Source of the DNA: an uncultured Collinsella sp.
Lineage (GTDB): Bacteria > Actinomycetota > Coriobacteriia > Coriobacteriales > Coriobacteriaceae
Length of the DNA: 30,620 bases
Direction: 5' to 3'
Assembly (NCBI GenBank): GCA_900762325.1
Contig: CAAFGG010000010.1
Coordinates: 1 to 30,620 of the forward strand
The notes below the pieces were generated by a model. The model was not told the DNA's origin. It worked only from the letters and a program-made list of their open reading frames with translations, and made no database searches. The first letter of the stretch is position 1. The number at the start of each line of letters is the position of its first letter. The position numbers were made by a program, and so were the translations under genes. Shown in pieces: positions 24,382 to 30,620 of the stretch.

Positions 24382-25389
24382 GTGGCGAACGCCATCGATC
24401 AGCTCACGGACCGCGTGCTCGTGCTCGGCCGCCTCACCATCGTCCGCCGTGCCATTACCGCCGTGGCGGTCACAATTTCTGCCGTCCTCCAGACATTCCT
24501 GATCCAGGCGTTCATTCAGCCCGCCGACTTGCTTCCGAGCGGCCTCACCGGCGTTGCGGTCCTGCTCGATCGCGTTACCTCGCTGGGCGGCGTTCATATC
24601 GACATCTCGCTCGGTATGCTCGCGCTCAACATGCCCGTGGCGCTCCTATGCTGGAGCGGCATTAGCAAGCGCTTCGTCATCTTCTCGATGATGCAGGTCG
24701 TGCTCTCGTCGCTGTTCCTCAACGTCTTTCACTTCGCTCCATTTTTGGGCGACAAGATCATGCTCATCATTTTTGGCGGCGTGGTCTCGGGTCTGGGCGC
24801 TGCCATCGCGCTTAAATCCGGCGCATCCACTGGCGGCACCGACTTTATCGCGCTGTGGGTTTCCAACCACACGGGCAAGACCATCTGGGGCGTCATCTTT
24901 GGTTTCAACTGCTTTATCTTGGCGATCTTTGGCTTTATGTTTGGCTGGGACAAGGCGGCGTATTCCATCGTGTTCCAGTTTATTTCGACCAAGACCATCG
25001 ACAGTTTCTATCGTCGCTACGATCGCGTGACGCTGCAGATCACGACGCGTAAGGCAGACGAGGTCATGACTGCCTACGTAAACCATTTTCAGCACGGCAT
25101 TAGCTGCGCCGAGGTCGTCGGCGGATATAGCCGCGAAAAGATGTACCTGCTGAACACCGTTGTCTCGACCTACGAGAGCCAGGACATTATCAAGCTGGTG
25201 TGCGACGTTGATCCCGGCGCCGTGATCAATGTGTTCCACACGCTCAACTTTGTGGGCGGCTGGTGGGGCGGTCATGTCGACGAGCCCATGCCCACGGCCG
25301 TGCCCGATCCCGACAAGCCCGCACGTATGGCCAGCAGGCAGGCGCGCCTCAGCGAGCAGGACAGCCTGCAGCAGGACGACGGCAAGTAG
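24382..25389 (+). CDS. YitT-family membrane protein (DUF161/DUF2179)
   Basis: A 335-aa protein. About five to six hydrophobic helices (25-210) include FIQPADLLPSGLTGVAVLLD and LKSGASTGGTDFIALWVS, the two related halves typical of YitT. A cytoplasmic DUF2179 domain (about 215-305) follows: VTLQITTRKADEVMTAYVNHFQHGISCAEVVGGYSREKMYLL. The C-terminal tail is charged and Gln-rich. Start GTG 24382 with AAAGGAG upstream. The family's transport role is unclear; some are suspected small-molecule transporters. It stands alone with its own promoter and terminator, so its link to the neighbouring sugar genes is only positional. Confidence 0.9.
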   Translation: MANAIDQLTDRVLVLGRLTIVRRAITAVAVTISAVLQTFLIQAFIQPADLLPSGLTGVAVLLDRVTSLGGVHIDISLGMLALNMPVALLCWSGISKRFVIFSMMQVVLSSLFLNVFHFAPFLGDKIMLIIFGGVVSGLGAAIALKSGASTGGTDFIALWVSNHTGKTIWGVIFGFNCFILAIFGFMFGWDKAAYSIVFQFISTKTIDSFYRRYDRVTLQITTRKADEVMTAYVNHFQHGISCAEVVGGYSREKMYLLNTVVSTYESQDIIKLVCDVDPGAVINVFHTLNFVGGWWGGHVDEPMPTAVPDPDKPARMASRQARLSEQDSLQQDDGK

Positions 25390-25432
25390 GGTACCGGCAT
25401 TTTGCCGGCCTGGCGCAATCCTGTCCGCTTGA

Positions 25433-25471
25433 GCCTCCCGAAAGCCTCGCTGCTTTCGGGAGGCCTTCGTT
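25433..25471 (+). terminator. Intrinsic terminator after the YitT gene
   Basis: A 13-bp perfect stem, GCCTCCCGAAAGC (25433-25445) with 25452-25464, followed by CTTCGTTT. Confidence 0.75.
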
Positions 25472-25477
25472 TGCCAA

Positions 25478-25536
25478 GATAAAACCTACCAAAATGAAGC
25501 TGTCGCTTTTTGGTAGAGAGGGTGTATCGTTTTATC
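25478..25536. repeat. Nested inverted repeat upstream of GntR 2
   Basis: Outer GATAAAAC (25478-25485) pairs with GTTTTATC (25529-25536). Inner CTACCAAAA (25486-25494) pairs with TTTTGGTAG (25507-25515). It sits between the YitT terminator and the GntR 2 operator. Confidence 0.65.
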
Positions 25537-25551
25537 AATATGAGGTAACAT

Positions 25552-25569
25552 GAAACTAGACGTTATATA
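25552..25569. promoter_or_regulatory. Operator-like element B3 before GntR 2
   Basis: GAAACTAGACGTTATATA contains the AGACGTTATA core found before the PTS operon (identical) and the EamA gene (one change). This links GntR 2 to those two units and suggests autoregulation. Confidence 0.6.
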
Positions 25570-25609
25570 CGTATTAGTTATTTCGATATTCCAATAAGAG
25601 TGATTAGAT

Positions 25610-26329
25610 ATGCCTACGCCCAAAAATGCACCGCTTTACCAGCAGATTTATGACGAAATCAAGGACGCGATCGAGAAAGGTGTTTATGCACCCAAGGAGC
25701 GTATTCCGTCCGAGCTTGAGCTAGCCGAGCAGTACGACGTGAGCCGCATTACGGTGCGCCGCGCCGTCGAGGAGCTGTGCTCCGATGGCTACCTGGTTAA
25801 GCAGCAGGGCCGTGGCACCTTTGTCTCCACGCCGCACATCAACCGCCAGTTCCACGCTTCGACGCTGCAGACGTTTACCGCGCTGTGTGCCGATAATGAC
25901 ATGAAGGCGGGCGCGCATGTGGTCGATCGCCAGATTGTGCCGGCACGTCAAAACGAGATGGAGTTCTTTGGCCTGCAGAAGGACGCGCTGCTGCTGCACA
26001 TCAAGCGCGTGCGTACGGCCGACGGCGAGCCCATTTTTGAGGAGAACATCTTTGTGCCGTTTGACGCCTACCGTGAGCTGTTGACGGCCGATCTTGAGGA
26101 CAAGTCGATTTTTGCCGAGGTCGAGCGTGTTGGCGGAACGCCGATTGTCTCGGTTGGTTACCGCACGGTCGAGGCCGTTCGAGCCAACGCCGAGCAGGCG
26201 GCCGAGCTGGGCATTGCCCCGCACGACCCGCTTCTCAACCTGCGCGCCGGCTTCATCGGCCCCAACGGCGAGCCGGTCCTGATGGGTAAGCAGTACTACG
26301 TAGGATCGCGCTACGTCATGGTGATGTAG
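25610..26329 (+). CDS. GntR/HutC-family regulator 2
   Basis: A 239-aa repressor-type protein. Winged helix (about 8-75): PLYQQIYDEIKDAIEKGVY, IPSELELAEQYDVSRITVRRAVEEL and KQQGRGTFVSTP. UTRA domain (about 85-239): LHIKRVRTADGEPIFEENIFVP and C-terminal GKQYYVGSRYVMVM. The closest relative here is GntR 3, which shares the PLYQQ start, the RITVRRA helix and the GSRYV end. The upstream B3 motif recurs before the PTS operon and the EamA gene, so this is the best candidate regulator of the transport system (inferred). The ribosome site is weak (AAGAGTGA), suggesting low expression. Confidence 0.9.
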   Translation: MPTPKNAPLYQQIYDEIKDAIEKGVYAPKERIPSELELAEQYDVSRITVRRAVEELCSDGYLVKQQGRGTFVSTPHINRQFHASTLQTFTALCADNDMKAGAHVVDRQIVPARQNEMEFFGLQKDALLLHIKRVRTADGEPIFEENIFVPFDAYRELLTADLEDKSIFAEVERVGGTPIVSVGYRTVEAVRANAEQAAELGIAPHDPLLNLRAGFIGPNGEPVLMGKQYYVGSRYVMVM

Positions 26330-26376
26330 CCCTTTGGTTCCGTCGTTCTAACGAACGGCGGACCGGCCGACGCTGC

Positions 26377-26475
26377 GCGCCCGTCATTTGGCCAATCTGC
26401 CGTTCAATTTCAAAGGCGCGACCAGAAGGTCAGCGCCTTTTCATTTCACGGCACCTTGGCTCAAATGACGGGCGC
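26377..26475. repeat. 99-nt near-continuous hairpin
   Basis: GCGCCCGTCATTTG (26377-26390) pairs perfectly with 26462-26475. Pairing continues inward through GCCAA/TTGGC, GCCG/CGGC, AAAGGCGC/GCGCCTTT (26412-26419 with 26433-26440) and GACC/GGTC. A smaller hairpin (CCGTCGTTC/GAACGGCGG, 26341-26360 region) lies just before it. It probably ends the GntR 2 message. Confidence 0.8.
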
Positions 26476-26527
26476 TCGCTGTCATTGCCAAAACATCGGC
26501 GTTGCCGTGTTTGTCAAGGGTTTGGAA

Positions 26528-26611
26528 TGATCCGTTGGGGACGGAGGAAAACGGATCATTGTCGCCACGCTGGAGCAAGATGATCCGTTTTCCTCCGTCC
26601 CCAACGGATCA
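26528..26611. repeat. Head-to-head pair of GGGGAC-loop repeats
   Basis: The 31-nt element at 26528-26558 is repeated as an exact reverse complement at 26581-26611, separated by 22 nt. Each unit is itself a 9+13+9 hairpin: TGATCCGTT, loop GGGGACGGAGGAA, AACGGATCA. Typical of paired REP-like (BIME-type) elements. It lies upstream of recQ. Confidence 0.9.
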
Positions 26612-26658
26612 ATTTGCTTGCGGCTGACAGCTGTGCGACGGCTGTCTCCGTGGCGGCG

Positions 26659-26664
26659 TATAAT
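26659..26664 (+). promoter_or_regulatory. -10 box before recQ
   Basis: Perfect TATAAT 31 nt before the recQ start; no convincing -35 at normal spacing. Confidence 0.4.
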
Positions 26665-26695
26665 CGGCGGCAGATGATTCTGACGTTAGGAAACC

Positions 26696-28672
26696 ATGAC
26701 CGATAGCATGCAGCAGATGGCGCTCGACACGCTCGGCGCCTATTTTGGCTACACCTCGTTTCGCCCGGGGCAGGACCGCATGGTGGATGCGATTCTTGCA
26801 GGCCGCGATGCGCTGGGTGTTATGCCCACAGGCGCCGGCAAGTCCATTTGCTACCAGGTGCCCGCGCTCATGCTGCCCGGCATCACCTTTGTGGTGAGCC
26901 CGCTGCTGTCGCTGATGGAGGACCAGACCCGTGCGTTGCTCGCGGCGGGTGCGCGACCCAGCTATCTCAACTCCAGCCTTACCCCGGCCCAGCAAAACAC
27001 CGTGCTCAAACGGGCGCGCGAGGGTCGCTACCAGCTTATGTACGTGGCGCCCGAGCGCCTGCTCGAGCCACGCTTTTTAGCCTTTGCGCAGGAGGCCGCG
27101 GCGGACGGTGGCATTGGCGTGCCGCTCGTGGCCATTGACGAGGCGCACTGCGTGAGCCAATGGGGCCAGGATTTTCGCCCCGCCTACCTGCAGATTCGCG
27201 AGTTCATCGATTCCCTGCCGCAGCGCCCCATCGTGGCGGCCTTTACCGCTACGGCGACCGAGCGTGTGCGCACGGATATTCAGCAGATGCTCGGTCTGCA
27301 AAACCCGGCGACGGTGGTGACGGGCTTCGATCGCAAGAACCTCTACTTTGGCTGCGAGGAGATGGGCGATAAGGCCAAGGCCGCGTGGGTGCGCGACTAC
27401 GTGATTGCGCATTCGAGCGAGAGCGGAATCGTGTATTGCTCGACTCGCAAGACGGTCGATGCGCTGGCGGGCGAGCTTGCCGAGGCGCTGGGACCTAGCG
27501 GCATTCGCGTGGGCCGTTACCATGCCGGCATGGGCAACGATGCCCGCCGCCAGAGCCAGCGTGCCTTTATCGACGACGACATTCAGGTGATGGTTGCCAC
27601 CAACGCCTTTGGCATGGGCATCGACAAGCCCAACGTGCGTTACGTGATCCACAACAACGTGCCCGAGAGCATCGAGGCATACTACCAAGAGGCGGGCCGC
27701 GCTGGCCGCGATGGCGATCCGGCCAGCTGTCACTTGTTGTGGAACGGTAACGATTTTCGTATGCGTCGCTTTTTGATCGACCGCGGCGATGCGGTCGACG
27801 AGGCGCTCGACGACGAGCAGCGCGCATGGGCGCTCCAGAACCGTTATCGCCTGCTCAGCCAGATGGAGGGCTACTGCAATACCACCGGCTGTCTGCGCGA
27901 ATACATGCTGCGCTACTTTGGCGATGAGGCCGCGGCCGAGCATACGGCAGCCGCCGCGGGCGGCACGGCAGACGACGCCGAGGGCTGCGGCAACTGCAGC
28001 AACTGTCTCACGCAGTTTGAGGTCGAGGACGTCACCGGTATGGCCCGCGCCGCTGTGCGCTATGTGACCACGCGTCCCATGCGCTTTGGCAAGTCGCTGA
28101 TCGCCGACGTGCTCCACGGCGGCAACACCGAGCGCATTCGCCAGATGCATCTGGACGAGGAACGCGGCTACGGTGAGCTGTCGAGCGAATCGGTCGGGCG
28201 CATCAAGGACATCATCGGCCAGCTGTGCGGTCGCGGTTATTTGGCCACCTCGCAGGGGCAGTACCCGGTCGTGGGACTGGGTCCGCGTGCCGGCGAGGTC
28301 GAGGACGAGGCGTTCGTCTTTACCGTTAAGCGTCGCGCGTCCAAGCGCAAGGCCTCGGCCCGCGCCCGCCGCGCCGTCGATCTGCTGCGCGAGGAGGCCG
28401 AGCTGGATCAGCGCCCGCGCGTTGGCGACGATGCCGAGCTGTTCGAGCGCCTGCGTGCCCTCCGCAAGGAGATCTCGACCGAGCTGGAGATGGCGCCGTA
28501 TATGGTCTTTTCCGACAAGGCCCTGCGCGGCCTGTGCCGCCTGCGTCCGCAGACGCGCGAGGAGCTGATCCAGGTCAACGGCATTGGCGAGAAAAAAGCC
28601 GACGCCTTTGGCGAGCAGTTTATGGCGGCGATTGAAGAATTTGAGTCCGAGCATGCGCGGGATGGAGCGTAA
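26696..28672 (+). CDS. recQ: ATP-dependent DNA helicase RecQ
   Basis: A 658-aa 3'-5' superfamily 2 helicase. Motif 0 and Walker A: YTSFRPGQDRMVDAIL and MPTGAGKSICYQVPA. Motif II IDEAHCVSQWGQDFRP with the RecQ aromatic-rich loop. Motif III AFTATATERV. C-terminal motifs VATNAFGMGIDKPNVRYVIH and YYQEAGRAGRDG. Zinc site: two Cys in CNTTGCLREYMLRYF and CGNCSNC, spaced by an Ala-rich insert. Winged-helix RQC domain (about 450-545) and C-terminal HRDC domain (about 580-655). All domains are complete. Unusually, the GntR 3 gene starts 2 nt after its stop, so a repair helicase is in one transcript with a sugar regulator. Confidence 0.95.
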   Translation: MTDSMQQMALDTLGAYFGYTSFRPGQDRMVDAILAGRDALGVMPTGAGKSICYQVPALMLPGITFVVSPLLSLMEDQTRALLAAGARPSYLNSSLTPAQQNTVLKRAREGRYQLMYVAPERLLEPRFLAFAQEAAADGGIGVPLVAIDEAHCVSQWGQDFRPAYLQIREFIDSLPQRPIVAAFTATATERVRTDIQQMLGLQNPATVVTGFDRKNLYFGCEEMGDKAKAAWVRDYVIAHSSESGIVYCSTRKTVDALAGELAEALGPSGIRVGRYHAGMGNDARRQSQRAFIDDDIQVMVATNAFGMGIDKPNVRYVIHNNVPESIEAYYQEAGRAGRDGDPASCHLLWNGNDFRMRRFLIDRGDAVDEALDDEQRAWALQNRYRLLSQMEGYCNTTGCLREYMLRYFGDEAAAEHTAAAAGGTADDAEGCGNCSNCLTQFEVEDVTGMARAAVRYVTTRPMRFGKSLIADVLHGGNTERIRQMHLDEERGYGELSSESVGRIKDIIGQLCGRGYLATSQGQYPVVGLGPRAGEVEDEAFVFTVKRRASKRKASARARRAVDLLREEAELDQRPRVGDDAELFERLRALRKEISTELEMAPYMVFSDKALRGLCRLRPQTREELIQVNGIGEKKADAFGEQFMAAIEEFESEHARDGA

Positions 28673-28674
28673 CG

Positions 28675-29430
28675 ATGGCATTCGACGATAAAACCGACCG
28701 CACTGACGTGCCCGCCGTGCCGCTGTACCAGCAGGTCATGGACGACCTAAAGGGCGAGATCGCGCGCGGCGTGTACCCTGCCGGCTCGCGCATCCCTGCC
28801 GAGATGGAGCTCGCGAAGTTCTACGGCGTGGGGCGCATCACCGTGCGCCGTGCCATCGAGGAGCTGTCGCGTGCGGGGTATCTCAACCGCCAGCAGGGGA
28901 GGGGCACCTTTGTGTGCGCCCCCAAGCTCAAACGCAAGATTCGCCAGAAGGGTGACGTCCAGAGCTTTACTGAGGGTTGTGCTGCCAACGACATGGTGCC
29001 GGGTGCGCGTCTGGTGTCGCGCACGGTGGTCGCGGCGACGCACGAGGATGCGGCGTTCTTTGGCGTGGAGCCCGGCTGCGAGCTTATCGTGGTCGAGCGC
29101 GTGCGCACGGCCGATGGCATCCCCGTCATGCTCGAGAACAACGCCTTTGTGCTCGCCGACCATCCCTACCTGCAGACGCTGGCCGACGAGGGCCTCACCG
29201 ATAACTCAATCTTTGCGCTCGTTGCCGAGCATTCGGGTCGCGCGCCGCTCAAGTCCGACCCCTGCACCGTGGAGATTGCGCTTGCCGATGCTCAGACGGC
29301 CCCGCTGCTGGAGGTGCCGGTCGGCGAGCCGCTCTTCTATATGGAGGCTTACTTTACCGACGCCGGCGGGCGCCCTCTACTGCTCGGCCGCCAAAAGATC
29401 GTGGGCTCGCGCTACGTCTTCGACATCTAA
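28675..29430 (+). CDS. GntR/HutC-family regulator 3
   Basis: A 251-aa repressor-type protein. Winged helix (about 17-85): PLYQQVMDDLKGEIARGVYPAG, IPAEMELAKFYGVGRITVRRAIEEL and RQQGRGTFVCAP. UTRA domain (about 100-250): VVERVRTADGIPVMLENNAFV and C-terminal GRQKIVGSRYVFDI. It is related to GntR 2. Start ATG is 2 nt after recQ, so it is translationally coupled or depends on recQ transcription. Two near-identical 19-nt elements in the gap to SIS 3 are likely its operator sites (inferred), making this a regulator-enzyme pair. Confidence 0.9.
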   Translation: MAFDDKTDRTDVPAVPLYQQVMDDLKGEIARGVYPAGSRIPAEMELAKFYGVGRITVRRAIEELSRAGYLNRQQGRGTFVCAPKLKRKIRQKGDVQSFTEGCAANDMVPGARLVSRTVVAATHEDAAFFGVEPGCELIVVERVRTADGIPVMLENNAFVLADHPYLQTLADEGLTDNSIFALVAEHSGRAPLKSDPCTVEIALADAQTAPLLEVPVGEPLFYMEAYFTDAGGRPLLLGRQKIVGSRYVFDI

Positions 29431-29439
29431 CGTCCACAG

Positions 29440-29458
29440 ATAGAACAACATAGAACAA
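29440..29458. promoter_or_regulatory. Operator-like element C1
   Basis: ATAGAACAACATAGAACAA, a direct repeat of element C2 (17 of 19 identical). It contains ATAGAACAA twice, 10 nt apart. It lies just after the GntR 3 stop. Confidence 0.6.
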
Positions 29459-29473
29459 ATTTGCCGAGATGAC

Positions 29474-29502
29474 TTCACGGGCGTTGTTGCACGTGCTATA
29501 AA
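29474..29502 (+). promoter_or_regulatory. SIS 3 promoter
   Basis: -35-like TTCACG (29474-29479) and -10 TATAAA (29497-29502), spacing 17. Element C2 begins at the -10 box, so bound regulator would block initiation. Confidence 0.55.
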
Positions 29503-29520
29503 TAGGACAACATAGAACGA
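29502..29520. promoter_or_regulatory. Operator-like element C2
   Basis: ATAGGACAACATAGAACGA, in the same orientation as C1 and overlapping the predicted transcription start. Confidence 0.6.
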
Positions 29521-29540
29521 CAGCAGGTACGAGCTGTCGT
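29517..29540 (+). other. 5' leader hairpin of SIS 3
   Basis: ACGACAGC (29517-29524) pairs perfectly with GCTGTCGT (29533-29540), ending 19 nt before the ribosome site. Confidence 0.5.
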
Positions 29541-29574
29541 CGTTCAAAGCCGCCCTACAAGGAGGAGCATCAGC

Positions 29575-30543
29575 ATGAACGCACACGATCTGGTTCAGGA
29601 AATCATCGAGCGCAAGGGCAAGGTCGAGAACGTCTTTTGGATCGCCTGTGGCGGTTCGATGATCGACCTCATGCCGGCTAACGAACTGCTCAAGCGCGAG
29701 GCCACCACGTTTGCCTCGACGGTCTACACGGCACGCGAGTTTTGCCTGATGGCGCCCAAGAGCCTGGGGCCGAAGTCGCTCGTCGTCGCCTGCAGCCACA
29801 GCGGCAATACGCAGGAGGTTGTCGATGCCTGCGAGATGGCGCTCGCCGCCGGCGCCGAGGTCGTGACTATGACCGACTACGCGGGCTCCAAGATCGACAA
29901 CGGCAAGTGGACCACCTGGGTCTATCCGTGGGGCAAGGGCGAGTCGCAGGCCGAGGTCCCGCAGGGCATTGGCGTGCTAATGGCTGCCGAGCTGCTCGAC
30001 CAGCAGGAGGGCTACGAGGCGCTCGCCGACATCTACGCCGGCCTTAAGCAGATGGACGCGCTGCTGCCCGCCGCCCGCGAGAAGGTCAACGCCGAGCTGG
30101 GCGATCACTTTGCCGAGCTCTGCCAGCAGCACAAGTTCTTCTATATCCTGGGATCCGGCCCCAACTTTAGCCAGACCTACGCTATGGCCATCTGTTCACT
30201 CATGGAGATGCAGTGGCAGCACTGCTGCTACATCCATTCCGGCGAGTACTTCCACGGTCCCTTCGAGGCCACCGAGCCCGGCGTGTTCTACTTTGTGCAG
30301 CTCGGATCGGGTGAGTGCCGCCCCATGGAGGAGCGCGCACTTGCGTTCCTCAACACGCACACCGATACGGTCATGGTACTCGATGCGCTCGAGTACGGCC
30401 TGGGCGACGTGCCCGCCAGCGTGCGTTCGTTCTTGGAGCCGATCTTCTTCTACGCGATGAGCTGCGAGCTGCGCGCCGCCCGCGGCAAGGTGTTCGACCA
30501 CAGCCCCGAGGTTCGTCGCTACATGGGCATCGAGCAGTACTAA
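29575..30543 (+). CDS. SIS-domain deglycase-like protein 3 (FrlB/FraB/GfrE-type)
   Basis: A 322-aa two-SIS-domain protein. First domain: VFWIACGGSMIDLMPANELL and VACSHSGNTQEVVDACEMA, the phosphosugar-binding motif. Second: Glu211 in LMEMQWQHC and His227 in GEYFHGPFE, again 16 residues apart. It ends RRYMGIEQY, diverged from the RRYMWKL end of copies 1 and 2. Start ATG with AAGGAGGAG at 29559-29567. It pairs with GntR 3 and has a repressible-looking promoter, so it probably handles a different conjugate from copy 2. No PTS gene is beside it here; one could lie just past the window end, or it may share the PTS upstream. Confidence 0.82.
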   Translation: MNAHDLVQEIIERKGKVENVFWIACGGSMIDLMPANELLKREATTFASTVYTAREFCLMAPKSLGPKSLVVACSHSGNTQEVVDACEMALAAGAEVVTMTDYAGSKIDNGKWTTWVYPWGKGESQAEVPQGIGVLMAAELLDQQEGYEALADIYAGLKQMDALLPAAREKVNAELGDHFAELCQQHKFFYILGSGPNFSQTYAMAICSLMEMQWQHCCYIHSGEYFHGPFEATEPGVFYFVQLGSGECRPMEERALAFLNTHTDTVMVLDALEYGLGDVPASVRSFLEPIFFYAMSCELRAARGKVFDHSPEVRRYMGIEQY

Positions 30544-30620
30544 GTAACGGGAAAACCATTCACCTTCGATTCGCAAGGGCGCAGCGCGAGTCAAAATAGC
30601 GGGCCGCGCCGGGGATTTCC
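30544..30620. other. End of window
   Basis: 77 nt after SIS 3 without a recognisable gene or terminator; the operon may continue beyond the window. Confidence 0.4.

Noticed and set aside
16062..26611. A CRISPR array made of the GGGGAC repeats
   Set aside because: Copies are dispersed, few and in both orientations, with no regular spacers and no cas genes.

Overview
The window looks like a chromosomal segment of a gut Coriobacteriia bacterium, most likely Collinsella or a close relative. The reasons are high-GC coding with strong third-position G/C, a mannose-family PTS next to several FrlB/FraB-type SIS proteins in an otherwise actinobacterial gene set, and many hairpin-forming intergenic repeats of a type I associate with that group. 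This is inferred from sequence alone; no marker gene was compared.

Left part (1-9600). The window opens with a near-perfect 271-nt palindrome whose right arm carries the likely promoter of a tRNA-Asp(GUC) gene. Then come an Rrf2 regulator with a short, cluster-less MutY-like glycosylase, and a rubrerythrin. A small membrane protein lies between two copies of a large structured repeat, followed by a second small membrane protein. An AT-richer island holds a decayed nucleotidyltransferase fragment (antitoxin/toxin-like) overlapping an HTH protein. After it are rmuC, an ABC exporter and nth (endonuclease III).

Centre (9700-16100): mfd, a PAP2 phosphatase, a threonine-aldolase-like PLP enzyme and a GNAT acetyltransferase. 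Together with mutY, nth, rmuC and recQ this makes a segment rich in DNA repair genes.

Right part (16100-30620) is the accessory region of most interest. It holds three SIS-domain deglycase-like proteins, three GntR/HutC-type regulators, one complete mannose-family PTS permease (EIIAB fusion, EIIC, EIID), an EamA exporter, a HAD phosphatase and a YitT-family membrane protein. All three SIS proteins keep a Glu and a His exactly 16 residues apart, as in FraB-type deglycases. The most economical model is uptake and phosphorylation of glycated amino acids (Amadori compounds such as fructoselysine or glucoselysine) by the PTS. The SIS enzymes would cleave the phosphorylated products into hexose 6-phosphate and free amino acid, and the EamA protein may export the amino acid. 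Three different repeated promoter motifs, each beside a different GntR gene, suggest three separately induced branches. recQ sits inside this region, 2 nt upstream of the third GntR gene.

Intergenic DNA is unusually rich in hairpins. One family has a 13-nt loop beginning GGGGAC (once GAGGAC) on variable 9-bp stems, and there are several unrelated long inverted repeats. No CRISPR array, transposase, integrase or rRNA was seen.
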